Shown: positions 53,063-62,365, counted from the first letter of the stretch. The stretch: DNA of 64,000 nucleotides from Candidatus Sphingomonas colombiensis (GCA_029202845.1 CP119315.1:1557501-1621500), one strand, 5' to 3'. The notes: generated by a model from the sequence alone, not told the origin. Numbers and translations: made by a program.

Positions 53063-54062
53063 AATCGTCCTCGCCCGCGCCCATCATGATCGTGCCGTCC
53101 TTCGCCAGATTGCGGGCGATCTGGATGATCGCCTTCTGCGCCTCCAGCACCTCGCTGAGCTTCATCGGGCCACGTGCCTCCATCTCGTCGCGGATGCCGT
53201 CGGCGGCGCGCGCCGACATGCAGCCGAGGAAGCGCGTGCGCGCCGCTTCGTCCACGCCCTTGAGCGCGCGGGTGAGGATGTCGCCATCGATATTGCGGAT
53301 CAGCGTGCCGAGATTCTTGTCGTCCATGTCGAGCAGGTTGTCGAAGACGAACATCGCCTCCTCGATCGCCTTGGCGGTTTCCTTGTCGAGCTTGAACAGT
53401 TTCGGCATCACGCGCTGCTCGGTCGCCTTGCGCGCGCTTTGCAGGATCTTCGCCGCCTCGCGCGTGCCGCCGAGCTGCACCTGCGTGCCCTGCTGTTTCG
53501 AAGCGCTGCGATTGGCGAGCATCGTCCGCAAAGTGTCCACCGCTTCGGGCGTGATCGGGCCGAGCTTGGCGATGCGATGCAGGATTTCCGGCTGCACCAT
53601 GCTCGGCAACAATTCGAGCACCTGGCTGCCCACCGACGGATCGAGATTGGCGATCAGCACGGCGGCGATCTGCGGATGTTCCTTCTCTATCATCGCGGCG
53701 ATCTCGGTAGCGTCCAGCCAGTCGAGCAGATCGATACCGCATGCCGCTTCCGGCGGGGTGATGCGGGCCAGTACGCTGTCGGCCTTTTCAGGCCCGAGCG
53801 CGCGGTGCATCACCGCCTCGATCTTCGGGCGCGGGTCGAAGGTGATGCCGGTGCGTTCGCGCGCCCGATCGACGAAATCGTCGAGCACGTCCTCCACCTC
53901 AACCTCGCTGACGTCGGCGACGGTGAACATCGCCTTGCCGAGCTGGCGCACCTCATCGGGTTCGAGCTTCTGGAGGATGGCGGCAGCCTCCTCCTCGCCG
54001 ACGAGCATCATCAGCACGGCGGCGCGCTCTATACCGCTAAAGCTGCGGACGATGGCGTTCAC
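53055..54062 (-). CDS. fliG: Flagellar motor switch protein FliG
   Basis: A 335-residue C-ring protein that attaches to FliF and interacts with the stator. N-terminal domain GIERAAVLMMLVGEEEAAAI; the middle EHPQIAAVLIANLDPSVGSQ (EHPQ motif); the C-terminal charged helix LLDMDDKNLGTLIRNIDGDI and FLGCMSARAADGIRDEMEAR with the torque residues. It overlaps fliF by 4 bp. Confidence 0.96.
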   Translation of the reverse strand: MNAIVRSFSGIERAAVLMMLVGEEEAAAILQKLEPDEVRQLGKAMFTVADVSEVEVEDVLDDFVDRARERTGITFDPRPKIEAVMHRALGPEKADSVLARITPPEAACGIDLLDWLDATEIAAMIEKEHPQIAAVLIANLDPSVGSQVLELLPSMVQPEILHRIAKLGPITPEAVDTLRTMLANRSASKQQGTQVQLGGTREAAKILQSARKATEQRVMPKLFKLDKETAKAIEEAMFVFDNLLDMDDKNLGTLIRNIDGDILTRALKGVDEAARTRFLGCMSARAADGIRDEMEARGPMKLSEVLEAQKAIIQIARNLAKDGTIMMGAGEDDYV

Positions 54063-55774
54063 CGTGCGTCAGCCTTGATCATGTCGCGCACCGCGAGCGC
54101 CGCGCGGGCCGGATTGTCGCGCGTGAAGCCGCGCACCGCGCCGATCCGCTCCTCATAACCCCGTGCCCGATCGAGATCCTCGATCCCGACCGGATCAGTT
54201 ACCTGGATGCCGGCGACCGCGTTTTCGCCGCCTTCACCGATTTCGCCACTGCCTTCACCGCTGGCGCTGCCCATCGGTGCGCCGAGAGTCGCGCGCGGCC
54301 CGTCGCTGGGTTCCTCGCGCTTCTTCATCAGCCCTTTGACCAGCGGGCGGACGCCCAGCAGCAGCACGAGCAGCGCGATCACGATCGCGGTCAGGTTGCG
54401 CGCGATCACCGGCAGCCAGCTGTTGTCATACCATTTCGGGCCACTCGCGGCCGTCGTGGCATCGGCGAACTTCTTGCTGATGACCGTCACATTGTCGTTG
54501 CGCGTCGCATCGAATCCGACCGCCGATTTCACCAGATCGGTGATCTGCCCCACCTCCATCGCGGTGCGGCGACCTTTTTCGGGTTCGCGCAGCAAGACGG
54601 CGACCGACAGGCGCTTGATGCCGCCCGGTGCGGCGCGCGTGACCGAGACTTCCTTGCCCAGATCGTAAGCGCGCTGGAACTGATCGGATTGCTTGTTGGC
54701 ATCGGGCGCGGGGCCACCCGCCACCGGCGACGGGGCAGGGGTGGGCTGAGCGCCGGTCGCCGGCTGCGCCTTCTGGAGCGTGCTGGCGGGCGGCGGCGTG
54801 TTGCTGAGCGCACCGGGGATGCCGCCGGGCATCGGCGATCCGTTGGGCGCCTGATTGCCCGTCCAATTGCCGGCTTCGGCGCGCAACGCGCCCTGCTTAT
54901 CATAGCTTTCGCGGGTCGCCTGCGTTTCGTCCAGATTGACGTCGGCCTGTACCTCGGCGGTGAAATTCCCCGCGCCGACCAGCGGCGTGAGCAATTGCAC
55001 GAGCTGCTGGCGATATTTGTCCTCAAGCTGGCGCTGCACGCGGATGCGCTGCTCGCTGCCATTCCCGTCCTGGCCGCCGGATTTGGACAGCAGGCCGCCC
55101 ATCTGATCGACGACGGTGACGTTGTCGGGCTTCATCCCCGGCACCGATGAGGCGACGAGGTTGATGATCGAGCCGACCTGCGCGTCGCTGAGCGAGCGCC
55201 CCGGTTGCAGCTTCAGCACGACGGAGGCGGATGGCGCCGCATTGTCGCGTACGAACACGCTCGATTCGGGCATCGCGAGGTGAACGCGGGCCTCTGCCAC
55301 CGTGTCGATTTCCTGAATCGAGCGGGCGAGTTCGGTCTCACGCGCCTGACGCAGCCGTTCGCCCTCCACAGCGCGCGATACGCCCATCGGCAGTTGATCC
55401 AGGATCGCATAGCCGGCGGGCGTCGCTTTCGGCAGACCCTGACTCGCCAGCAGCATCCGCGCGCGGGCAAAATCGTCTTCCGCCACGGTGATCGAATCGG
55501 TGCCGCTATCGACTCGGCTCTTGATGTTCGCCGCCGTGAGCGCGGAGGTTACCGCCGCTTTGTCGCTGTCGGCCAATCCGGCGAACAGTGTCTTCTGCGG
55601 CGGGCTCGACAGCATCGCCCAGGCGAGCGCCGCGGCACCGACCAGCCCGATCAGCAATGCCATCGGTCCGGCGCGACGCACCGCGGGCTGCGCGAGCATC
55701 CCTTGGATTTGTCGCAGCGGATTGGCGAACCGTTCTGGGATCACCGGATTTGTGGGAGCGAGTGCGTTGGCCAT
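54059..55774 (-). CDS. fliF: Flagellar MS-ring protein FliF
   Basis: A 571-residue protein forming the MS ring. Two transmembrane helices (near residues 35-55 and about 455-475) flank a periplasmic part with ring-building motifs (LFAGLADSDKAAVTSALTAA; VHLAMPESSVFVRDNAAPSA) and a Pro/Gly-rich insert (residues about 300-350). The C-terminal cytosolic tail (NPARAALAVRDMIKADA) binds FliG. It starts 1 bp after the fliE stop. Confidence 0.96.
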   Translation of the reverse strand: MANALAPTNPVIPERFANPLRQIQGMLAQPAVRRAGPMALLIGLVGAAALAWAMLSSPPQKTLFAGLADSDKAAVTSALTAANIKSRVDSGTDSITVAEDDFARARMLLASQGLPKATPAGYAILDQLPMGVSRAVEGERLRQARETELARSIQEIDTVAEARVHLAMPESSVFVRDNAAPSASVVLKLQPGRSLSDAQVGSIINLVASSVPGMKPDNVTVVDQMGGLLSKSGGQDGNGSEQRIRVQRQLEDKYRQQLVQLLTPLVGAGNFTAEVQADVNLDETQATRESYDKQGALRAEAGNWTGNQAPNGSPMPGGIPGALSNTPPPASTLQKAQPATGAQPTPAPSPVAGGPAPDANKQSDQFQRAYDLGKEVSVTRAAPGGIKRLSVAVLLREPEKGRRTAMEVGQITDLVKSAVGFDATRNDNVTVISKKFADATTAASGPKWYDNSWLPVIARNLTAIVIALLVLLLGVRPLVKGLMKKREEPSDGPRATLGAPMGSASGEGSGEIGEGGENAVAGIQVTDPVGIEDLDRARGYEERIGAVRGFTRDNPARAALAVRDMIKADAR

Positions 55775-55775
55775 A

Positions 55776-56138
55776 TTACACCGGCATGCTCATGATGTCC
55801 TTATAGGCGGACAGGATCTTGTTGCGGACTTGCAGCGTCGCTTCGAAGCCGACCGAGGCTTCCTGACGGGCGAGCATCACCTTGGCGATATCGACCGTTT
55901 CGCCACGCTCATAAGCTTCTGAAAGCGCGGACGCTTTCTGCTGCGTGTCGTTCACCTTGGAGAGCGCGGTCTCCATCGACTGTGCGAAATTCGCGCCCTG
56001 CGCCGCACCGGAAACGTTCGCGGGTTTCGCCGCGCCGACCGCGTTGCTCGCGCTCGAAAGAGCGGCATTGCGTTCGAGGATCTGCGCGCGGAGCGCCATC
56101 ACCCGATCGATGCCGCCGAGGCTGTCGATGCCGCTCAT
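55776..56138 (-). CDS. fliE: Flagellar hook-basal body protein FliE
   Basis: A 120-residue helical protein linking the MS ring to the rod. The conserved C-terminal half is clear: FAQSMETALSKVNDTQQKAS, DIAKVMLARQEASVGFEATL and VRNKILSAYKDIMSMPV. It overlaps the regulator gene upstream by 4 bp, so structural genes are translationally coupled to their own activator. Confidence 0.94.
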   Translation of the reverse strand: MSGIDSLGGIDRVMALRAQILERNAALSSASNAVGAAKPANVSGAAQGANFAQSMETALSKVNDTQQKASALSEAYERGETVDIAKVMLARQEASVGFEATLQVRNKILSAYKDIMSMPV

Positions 56139-57397
56139 GCCGAAGCTACCCTGCTATGCGGAGCCGCGATATCCTCGCCCTGCTCGCGGGCGCGGGCCAG
56201 ACGATAACGCAGCGTGCGTTCGGAAATGCCGAGTCGCCGCGCGGTTTCGATGCGGCTGCCGTTGCAGGCTTGCAGCGTCTCGCGGATCGCGGTGAACTCG
56301 GAAAGCTGCACCACCTTGCCCAGCGTCGCGGGCTCGTCACCGATGCTGCGCGGTGCGGCGGCCGGGCGGTCGAACAGGATGTGGCTCGCGTCGATCGTGT
56401 CACCGCTGGCGAACAACAGGGCGCGCTGGATAACGTTTTCCAGCTCGCGGACGTTGCCCGGCCAGTCATGCGCCGCAAGTGCCGCGATCGCCTCGGCCGT
56501 TGGCCATGGCACGGTCGCGCGGTTGCGTGCGTGGCGCAGAATCATCGTCGCGGCGAGCGCCGGAATGTCCTGCGGGCGCTCCGACAGCGCCTTGGTGGCG
56601 AGCGGAAATACCGACAGGCGATAGTACAAGTCGGCGCGGAAACGGCCCTCCGCCACCTCCGTCTGGAGATCGCGGTTGGCGCAGGCGATGACGCGCACGT
56701 CGACCGCCACGGGGTGAGTCGCGCCGATCGGCACAACCTCGCGCTCCTGCAGTACGCGCAATAGCTTCGACTGCAGCGCGAGCGGCATTTCGGCGATTTC
56801 GTCGAGTAGGATCGTCCCGCCATGCGCTGCGCGGAAAAAGCCTTCGCCGCCGGATGAGGCACCGGTGAAGGCGCCCTTCTGGTGGCCGAACAGCATCGCT
56901 TCCAGCATGGTTTCGGGGAGGGCGGCGCAGTTGATCGCGATGAACGGGCCGTCGCGACGCACCGAATTGAGATGGATCGTCCGCGCCAACACTTCCTTGC
57001 CGGTGCCGGTGGGCCCGTTGATGAGCACGGTAATGTCGGCCTCCGCGACTCGCTCGGCCAGCGCGAACAGCGCGAGGCTTTCCGGGTCGGCGGCGGTGGG
57101 GGCGTCTGCGCCAGCGATCAGCGCGCGGGCGAAAGCATTGCCGACCACCGCATCCTCACGGCCGAAGGTGATTCGCGCCGGGGCGCCGTCCCGCGCCGGA
57201 ACGACCGCACGCGCGCCCTCACCGAGCACCACGGTACGCGCGGGCGCCGGAGTCGGTTCGCCGGGCGCGGCAAGCCACGTCATGGCGGCGGTGGCACGGG
57301 CGCCAGGGCCCTCAACGGTGAAACCCTGGGCGCGCAGCGACGAGACGAGCGCAACATGGCGTTCGGCAACTGCCGCGGACGGAACGATCGAGCGCAT
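56135..57397 (-). CDS. Sigma-54-dependent flagellar activator (FleQ/FlbD-like)
   Basis: A 420-residue AAA+ enhancer-binding protein. The N-terminal ~125 residues are short and lack a recognisable receiver phospho-acceptor, so activity is probably not controlled by phosphorylation. The AAA+ core has Walker A GPTGTGKE, the sigma-54 contact loop GAFTGA, Walker B GTILLDEIAEM and VRVIACANRDLQ. The C-terminal Fis-type helix-turn-helix is RIETARRLGISERTLRYRL. ATG 57397 has a purine-rich GAGGGGGA Shine-Dalgarno; the longer frame from 57655 would run through the flagellin promoter. It heads the fliE-to-flhB run, and a clear sigma-54 promoter lies at 62366-62381. Confidence 0.9.
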   Translation of the reverse strand: MRSIVPSAAVAERHVALVSSLRAQGFTVEGPGARATAAMTWLAAPGEPTPAPARTVVLGEGARAVVPARDGAPARITFGREDAVVGNAFARALIAGADAPTAADPESLALFALAERVAEADITVLINGPTGTGKEVLARTIHLNSVRRDGPFIAINCAALPETMLEAMLFGHQKGAFTGASSGGEGFFRAAHGGTILLDEIAEMPLALQSKLLRVLQEREVVPIGATHPVAVDVRVIACANRDLQTEVAEGRFRADLYYRLSVFPLATKALSERPQDIPALAATMILRHARNRATVPWPTAEAIAALAAHDWPGNVRELENVIQRALLFASGDTIDASHILFDRPAAAPRSIGDEPATLGKVVQLSEFTAIRETLQACNGSRIETARRLGISERTLRYRLARAREQGEDIAAPHSRVASA

Positions 57398-57561
57398 TTT
57401 CCCCCTCTTTTCTGTGAGACCGGAATGAGGGAAAAAGGTTAACGGCAAGTATAGGAAATTGCCGGCCGGCAGATTTTTTCCGGGCGCGCGCGTGCGTATA
57501 TGGGCGTGGGTGATCGCGCGTGCTGACGCCGGCAAAATCCGCAATTTTTTACATCGACCGC

Positions 57562-57588
57562 TAAATCGCGCCGCCGACCGGCCGTTTC
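57562..57588 (+). promoter_or_regulatory. Sigma-28 (FliA) promoter of flagellin
   Basis: TAAA at 57562-57565, exactly 15 bases, then GCCGTTTC at 57581-57588. This fits the FliA layout TAAA-N15-GCCGATAA and is shared with fliD and flgM. It leaves a 5' leader of about 60 bases before the flagellin ATG at 57658. Confidence 0.8.
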
Positions 57589-57657
57589 GAGTGATGACGG
57601 CCCGGCCATCCGCACTTCGGGGGGCGGCGGACCCGTCAGACAAGACGGAGAACAAAC

Positions 57658-58494
57658 ATGACGGTTATCGCAACCAACACCGCCGCGATGCGCGCCACCG
57701 CGGCTTCGAACACCGCCAACAGCGCCCTGTCGGAGGCGATGAATCGCCTGTCGACCGGCAAGCGCATCAATTCGGCCAAGGACGATGCCGCCGGCCTCGC
57801 CATCGCCGCGTCGATGACCTCGCAGATCCGTGGCATGAGCCAGGGCATCCGCAACGCCAACGACGGCATTTCGATGGCGCAGACCGCTGAAGGCGCGCTC
57901 GACGAAGTGACCAACATGCTGCAGCGCATGCGCGAACTCGGTGTGCAGGCCGGCAACGATACCTATTCGACCGAAGACAAGAAGAACATCGCCGCCGAGC
58001 AGAAGGCGCTGGCCACGCAGATCGATTCGGTGCTGAAGAACACCACGTTCAACGGCCAGACGCTGTTCGACGCCAAGGCCGGTGCGGCGGGCGACGGCAA
58101 GGTCACGATCCAGGCGGGCGCCAACGCCGCCGATACCGTGACGCTTGATCTGTCCACGGACCTGACTGCGGCCGCCGGCAAGACCACCACGGTCACCGCC
58201 GCAGCGAGCGCCACCACGCCGATCACGGATCTGAAGCAGTTCGACGATGCGATCGCCGAAATTGCGAACACTCGCGCTGGCCTTGGCGCGTCGCAGAACC
58301 AGCTCGAATCGGCGGTCAACAACCTGACCTCGAACGTCAACAACCTGTCCGACGCAAAGAGCCGGATCGAAGACGCTGACTTTTCGACCGAATCGACGAA
58401 CCTCGCCAAGGCGCAGATCCTTGCACAGGCCTCGACCGCGATGCTCGCTCAGGCGAACCAGTCGCAGCAGGGCGTGATGAAGCTGCTCCAGTAA
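57658..58494 (+). CDS. fliC: Flagellin
   Basis: A 278-residue, short flagellin. The conserved N-terminal D0/D1 (NSALSEAMNRLSTGKRINSA, KDDAAGLAIAASMTSQIRGM) and C-terminal D1/D0 (LESAVNNLTSNVNNLSDAKS, RIEDADFSTESTNLAKAQIL) surround only about 80 residues of variable Ala/Thr-rich sequence. Short flagellins are usual in alphaproteobacteria. The ATG is preceded by GGAGA. It is the only plus-strand gene in the flagellar region, with its own sigma-28 promoter and a strong terminator. Confidence 0.97.
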   Translation: MTVIATNTAAMRATAASNTANSALSEAMNRLSTGKRINSAKDDAAGLAIAASMTSQIRGMSQGIRNANDGISMAQTAEGALDEVTNMLQRMRELGVQAGNDTYSTEDKKNIAAEQKALATQIDSVLKNTTFNGQTLFDAKAGAAGDGKVTIQAGANAADTVTLDLSTDLTAAAGKTTTVTAAASATTPITDLKQFDDAIAEIANTRAGLGASQNQLESAVNNLTSNVNNLSDAKSRIEDADFSTESTNLAKAQILAQASTAMLAQANQSQQGVMKLLQ

Positions 58495-58501
58495 GCGCGA
58501 G

Positions 58502-58543
58502 ATCGGCTTCGGCACCGCCCCCCCCAAGGGTGTCGGAGCCGAT
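58502..58543 (+). other. Stem-loop in flagellin 3' region
   Basis: ATCGGCTTCGGCACC (58502-58516) pairs with GGTGTCGGAGCCGAT (58529-58543) allowing two G-U pairs, around a C-rich loop. It begins 7 bases after the flagellin stop and just precedes the terminator. It may protect the flagellin mRNA from 3' decay (inference). Confidence 0.6.
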
Positions 58544-58547
58544 TGCG

Positions 58548-58581
58548 AACCCCGGCAGCCGATAAGGCGGCCGGGGTTTTC
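58548..58581 (+). terminator. Intrinsic terminator of flagellin
   Basis: AACCCCGGC (58548-58556) pairs with GCCGGGGTT (58570-58578) around a 13-base loop, running into a T-run on the plus strand (58577-58580). It ends flagellin transcription before the convergent fliA gene. Confidence 0.9.
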
Positions 58582-58669
58582 ATTTGTCCGCGCGGGATCG
58601 CCGGTGGTGAACGAAAAATGGCGGCCACCGCGGATCGCGGGGCCGCCATTGCTTTCTCTCTGCGTGGTG

Positions 58670-59416
58670 TCAGCGCGGTGCGAGCGCTTTCTTCAGCCGG
58701 GCATGCGCTGCGGCCTTGATCTGGCAGACGCGCGCGGCGCCCACGCCGATCACCTGGCCGATTTCCTCAAGGTTCAGTTCCTCGACGTGATAAAGATGGA
58801 TCACCGTCTTTTCACGATCGGGCAGCGCTTCGATCGCGGCGATCAACAGATCGCGCACCTCGCCCTCGGCAAGCTGATCGAACGCATTGGGCTCGTCGCT
58901 GGCGAACCAGGGCTGATCGTCGGCATAAACTTCGTCGATCGGATCGAAGCGCACCGCCTCTGCGGTGACATAATCGCTGCGCAGCTTTTCCATCGTCACG
59001 CCCAGTCGTTCGGCGGTTTCGCTATCGCTCGGCGTGCGGCCCAACTCGTTCGAGAGTTGCGCGGTCACGCGGCGATAGTCGCGCCGGCGACGGATCGCAC
59101 CGCGCGTCATGGCGGCATGACGTCGCAGTTCGTCGATCATCGCGCCACGCAGCCGCGTCGCGAGATATTGCTTGAACGTCACCTGCCCGCGATCCTCGAA
59201 CCCGGCGACCGCCTCCACCAGTGCGACGAGGCCGACCTGCACGAGATCCTCCACCTCCACCGCCGTCGATAGGCTGCCGTGGACATGCCACGCCAGCCGC
59301 CGGACCAGCGGCAGATGCTCACGCACGAGTGCGCTTTCGTCCGTCGCGCGCGCGCGCGGACTATAAGTGAGCGGGGTGGCATTCGCGAATGCGTCGCGAT
59401 GCGGCTCGGCGCTCAT
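58670..59416 (-). CDS. fliA: Flagellar sigma factor FliA (sigma-28)
   Basis: A 248-residue group 3 sigma factor. Region 2 (LVRRLAWHVHGSLSTAVEVE, DLVQVGLVALVEAVAGFEDR, FKQYLATRLRGAMIDELRRH), region 3 (ELGRTPSDSETAERLGVTME) and region 4 (IEALPDREKTVIHLYHVEEL, IGQVIGVGAARVCQIKAAAH) are all present. It directs transcription of late flagellar genes. It overlaps flhA by 4 bp and is transcribed after it, from the sigma-54 site upstream of the slt gene. Confidence 0.95.
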   Translation of the reverse strand: MSAEPHRDAFANATPLTYSPRARATDESALVREHLPLVRRLAWHVHGSLSTAVEVEDLVQVGLVALVEAVAGFEDRGQVTFKQYLATRLRGAMIDELRRHAAMTRGAIRRRRDYRRVTAQLSNELGRTPSDSETAERLGVTMEKLRSDYVTAEAVRFDPIDEVYADDQPWFASDEPNAFDQLAEGEVRDLLIAAIEALPDREKTVIHLYHVEELNLEEIGQVIGVGAARVCQIKAAAHARLKKALAPR

Positions 59417-61473
59417 GCGGGAAGTGCCTCTGGCGCGCCGATCACGGCGACAACCTCGACGGCCTTGTCTTCCGGTACTTCGAAGAAGCTCATGACAGGG
59501 GTATCCGGCAGCACGGTTTTGACGAGTTTACGGATCGCGATGCGGATCGCGGGCTGGACGACCAGCGCGAACGGCTTCGCTTCATTGACCAGTGGTTGCG
59601 CCGCGCGTTGCAGCGCATCGACGATGCGGCGCCCGAGATCGGGCTCGATTACGTGGCGGCGCGACGGATCGCCGCGCATCGCCTGGCCGAGCAATCCTTC
59701 GAGCTGACCTTCCAGCGTCATCACGCGCAGCGGCTCGCGCACGCCGCACAATTTCTGGATGATCAGCGGGCCAAGCTCGGGGCGGATCAGCTCGACGATC
59801 TCCTCGGCGTCCTGGGTCTTTTGCGCGACCACCGCGATCGCCCCGGCGATGCGGCGGAATTCCTTGAGCGATAGGCCCTCGGCAAGCAGGCTCTTGAGCA
59901 CCGTCGTCAGCGTCGTCAGCGGCAACGGTTGCGGCGAGAGCGAGGCGACGAGCTGCGGATTGCGCTCCTTCAGGCCATCGAGCAACGCCTGCACCTCGTC
60001 CGCGCTCAACAGGTCGGCGGCATTCGCGCCGAGCACATGGTTAAGATGCGTCGCGATGACGGTGCCTGAATCGACCACCAGATAGCCACCGCCGGTCGCG
60101 GCATCGGCATCGCCGGGGGCGATCCACGTCGCGTCGAGCCCGAAGGTGGGGTCTTTCGCCTTTTTGCCGTGAAGCTCGCCGAAGCCGGTGCCGGTATCGA
60201 GCGCGAGCATCTCGTCGGGCGACACCTGATCCTCGCCCAGCACCACGCCGCCGACCAGCAGGCGATAGGTGTAGGGCGCGAGGTTGATATCGTCGCGCAC
60301 CTTCACCTGCGGCACGACGAAGCCGAGTTCCTTGGAGAGCTGGCGGCGCACCCCGGTGATGCGCGACATCAGCGGGCTGCCCTTGCGTTCGTCGACCAGC
60401 GGAACCAGCCCGTAGCCGATATCGAGGTTGACCATCATGCCATCGGTCACCTCATCCCAGCTGATGCGGGATTGATCGACCGGCTCGGCCTTCACTTCCG
60501 CGACGGGGGCGGGGCGCGTGGAAATCTGGCGCAGCTTCCACGCAGTGAAACCGGCGATGGCGGCGGCGGGCAGGATCACCATGTGCGGCATACCGGGCAG
60601 GATGCCGAGCAGCCCGAGGATCGCGGCGACCGGCGCCCAGGTCCGCCACGAGCCGAACTGGCTGCCGATCTGGCCGGCGAGATCCTTTTCGGACGAGACG
60701 CGAGTAACGATCGCGGCGGCGGCGATCGAGAGCATCAGGCTGGGGAGCTGCGCCACCAGCGCGTCGCCGATCGCGAGCAGGGTGTAGCCCTTGGCCGCCG
60801 CGCCGATCGACATGCCATGGCTGACGGGGCCGAGGATCAGGCCGCCGATGATATTCGCCGCGAGGATAAGGATCGCCGCGATCGCGTCGCCCTTCACGAA
60901 TTTCGACGAACCGTCCATCGATCCGTAGAAATCCGCCTCGGTCGACACCTCGACGCGGCGCGCCTTGGCTTCGTCCGGCGTGATCAGGCCGGCGTTGAGA
61001 TCGGCGTCGATCGCCATCTGCTTGCCGGGCAATGCATCGAGCGTGAAACGCGCCGACACTTCGGAGACGCGGCCGGCGCCCTTGGTCACCACGATCAGGT
61101 TGATGATCATCAGGATCGCGAAGACGAAGATACCGACGACATAATCGCCGCCGATCAGGAAGGTGCCGAACGCCTCGATCACATGGCCGGCCGCCGCCTC
61201 GCCCTCATGCCCATGGACCAGCACGACGCGGGTCGAGGCGACGTTGAGGCCAAGGCGGAATAGGGTGGCGAACAGCAGGACGGTGGGGAAGGAGGAGAAG
61301 TCGAGTGGCTTCTGCGCGTTCAGCGCCACCATCAGCACCGCGAGGCTGATCGCGATATTGGCGACGAAGAAAACGTCGAGCAGCGCCGCCGGGATCGGCA
61401 CGACCAGCACGACCATGAGCAGCAGGATCGCCAGTGGGAGCGCCGCGCCGCGCACGCTGGTGAGGAACTTCAT
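59413..61473 (-). CDS. flhA: Flagellar export gate protein FlhA
   Basis: A 686-residue membrane protein, the large export-gate subunit. About eight transmembrane helices occupy residues 1-320. The FHIPEP signature region is visible (VVTKGAGRVSEVSARFTLDA, LPGKQMAIDADLNAG). The large cytosolic C-terminal domain (residues about 350-686) docks chaperone-substrate complexes. It lies 6 bp after the slt gene and overlaps fliA by 4 bp. Confidence 0.96.
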   Translation of the reverse strand: MKFLTSVRGAALPLAILLLMVVLVVPIPAALLDVFFVANIAISLAVLMVALNAQKPLDFSSFPTVLLFATLFRLGLNVASTRVVLVHGHEGEAAAGHVIEAFGTFLIGGDYVVGIFVFAILMIINLIVVTKGAGRVSEVSARFTLDALPGKQMAIDADLNAGLITPDEAKARRVEVSTEADFYGSMDGSSKFVKGDAIAAILILAANIIGGLILGPVSHGMSIGAAAKGYTLLAIGDALVAQLPSLMLSIAAAAIVTRVSSEKDLAGQIGSQFGSWRTWAPVAAILGLLGILPGMPHMVILPAAAIAGFTAWKLRQISTRPAPVAEVKAEPVDQSRISWDEVTDGMMVNLDIGYGLVPLVDERKGSPLMSRITGVRRQLSKELGFVVPQVKVRDDINLAPYTYRLLVGGVVLGEDQVSPDEMLALDTGTGFGELHGKKAKDPTFGLDATWIAPGDADAATGGGYLVVDSGTVIATHLNHVLGANAADLLSADEVQALLDGLKERNPQLVASLSPQPLPLTTLTTVLKSLLAEGLSLKEFRRIAGAIAVVAQKTQDAEEIVELIRPELGPLIIQKLCGVREPLRVMTLEGQLEGLLGQAMRGDPSRRHVIEPDLGRRIVDALQRAAQPLVNEAKPFALVVQPAIRIAIRKLVKTVLPDTPVMSFFEVPEDKAVEVVAVIGAPEALPA

Positions 61474-61479
61474 CTGGCC

Positions 61480-62331
61480 TTAGCCCCCCATCTTCGCGAG
61501 CATCAGATAGGCCAGTCGCGCGGTATCCGGCGTCGGGCGCATCAGGCTGGCCGTTTGCGCTTGGCCCGATCGTGCGCTGAGCGCGTTGCTCGCCCAGGCT
61601 AGCGCGTCGGTCGCGGTCTGGTACGCGCCGGTGATGACGGTCGCTCCGTCCATGTCGAGCGCCTGCGCCGCGAATTGCATGGACGGCAAATTATTGCCGG
61701 TGTTGCCGGCATTGCCGGCGCCATTGCCAAGCTTGCTCGCGAAACGCTGATAGACTTCCGACAGCGATCGCGCGCTGCCGTCGCTATCGTAGAACACCCC
61801 GCGATTGGCGCGCGCGGCGGCCGGGAACATGTTGGCGGCGGTGGCATCGGGATTGTTCTGCATCCCGTTCAGGAAGCGGCGCGCACCGCCCAGCCCCAGG
61901 AAATGCGCCATATAGAGATCGGTGCCGTTGGCGGTGCGCCCGGTTGAGCTTTCCAGCGCGTCCTTATTGTCGGAGGCGTGCTCGGCGGCCATCGCGGAGG
62001 CGATCTCCGGATCGTTGCGCAGCGCGAGAATCGCCTGTTTCGTGGCCGGATCGTTCACCGTCATGCGGCCGGAAGCGTTGCGGCCGATCGCATCTGCGGC
62101 CCAGCCGAGACCATATTCGCTGCCGTGGCGCTTCATCACCGACAGCCAGCTCTGATCGACGAATTGATACAGGCCGGATGCGGAGGAGGTCGTGGCGCGC
62201 GCGTTGGCGTTCAGGCCGCTTTCGACCTTGGCCTGACCCATCAGATAGTCGAAATCGATCCCCGTACGCGCCGCCGCCCGCTGAATCGCGGACTGTATGC
62301 GGCCGACGTTCGTGATAGCGTTGACGGTCAT
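61480..62331 (-). CDS. Flagellar-cluster lytic transglycosylase domain protein
   Basis: A 283-residue protein with an SLT-type lysozyme-like domain in the N-terminal ~160 residues: catalytic Glu in MGQAKVESGLN, then SASGLYQFVDQSWLSVMKRH and YMAHFLGLGGARRFL. The C-terminal half is Ala/Ser/Gln-rich. It has no visible signal peptide, unlike known periplasmic flagellar transglycosylases, so export through the flagellar apparatus itself is possible (inference). It is first in the operon slt-flhA-fliA behind a sigma-54 promoter. The likely task is opening peptidoglycan for the rod. Confidence 0.82.
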   Translation of the reverse strand: MTVNAITNVGRIQSAIQRAAARTGIDFDYLMGQAKVESGLNANARATTSSASGLYQFVDQSWLSVMKRHGSEYGLGWAADAIGRNASGRMTVNDPATKQAILALRNDPEIASAMAAEHASDNKDALESSTGRTANGTDLYMAHFLGLGGARRFLNGMQNNPDATAANMFPAAARANRGVFYDSDGSARSLSEVYQRFASKLGNGAGNAGNTGNNLPSMQFAAQALDMDGATVITGAYQTATDALAWASNALSARSGQAQTASLMRPTPDTARLAYLMLAKMGG

Positions 62332-62365
62332 TTGCTGCGTTCGGTCCCCTGTTCAGGGATAACGC

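Noticed and set aside
57398..57657. Sigma-54 promoter for the fleQ-like gene on the minus strand
   Set aside because: No GG-N10-GC arrangement with TTGC was found in this gap; TTGC occurrences lack a properly spaced -24 element.
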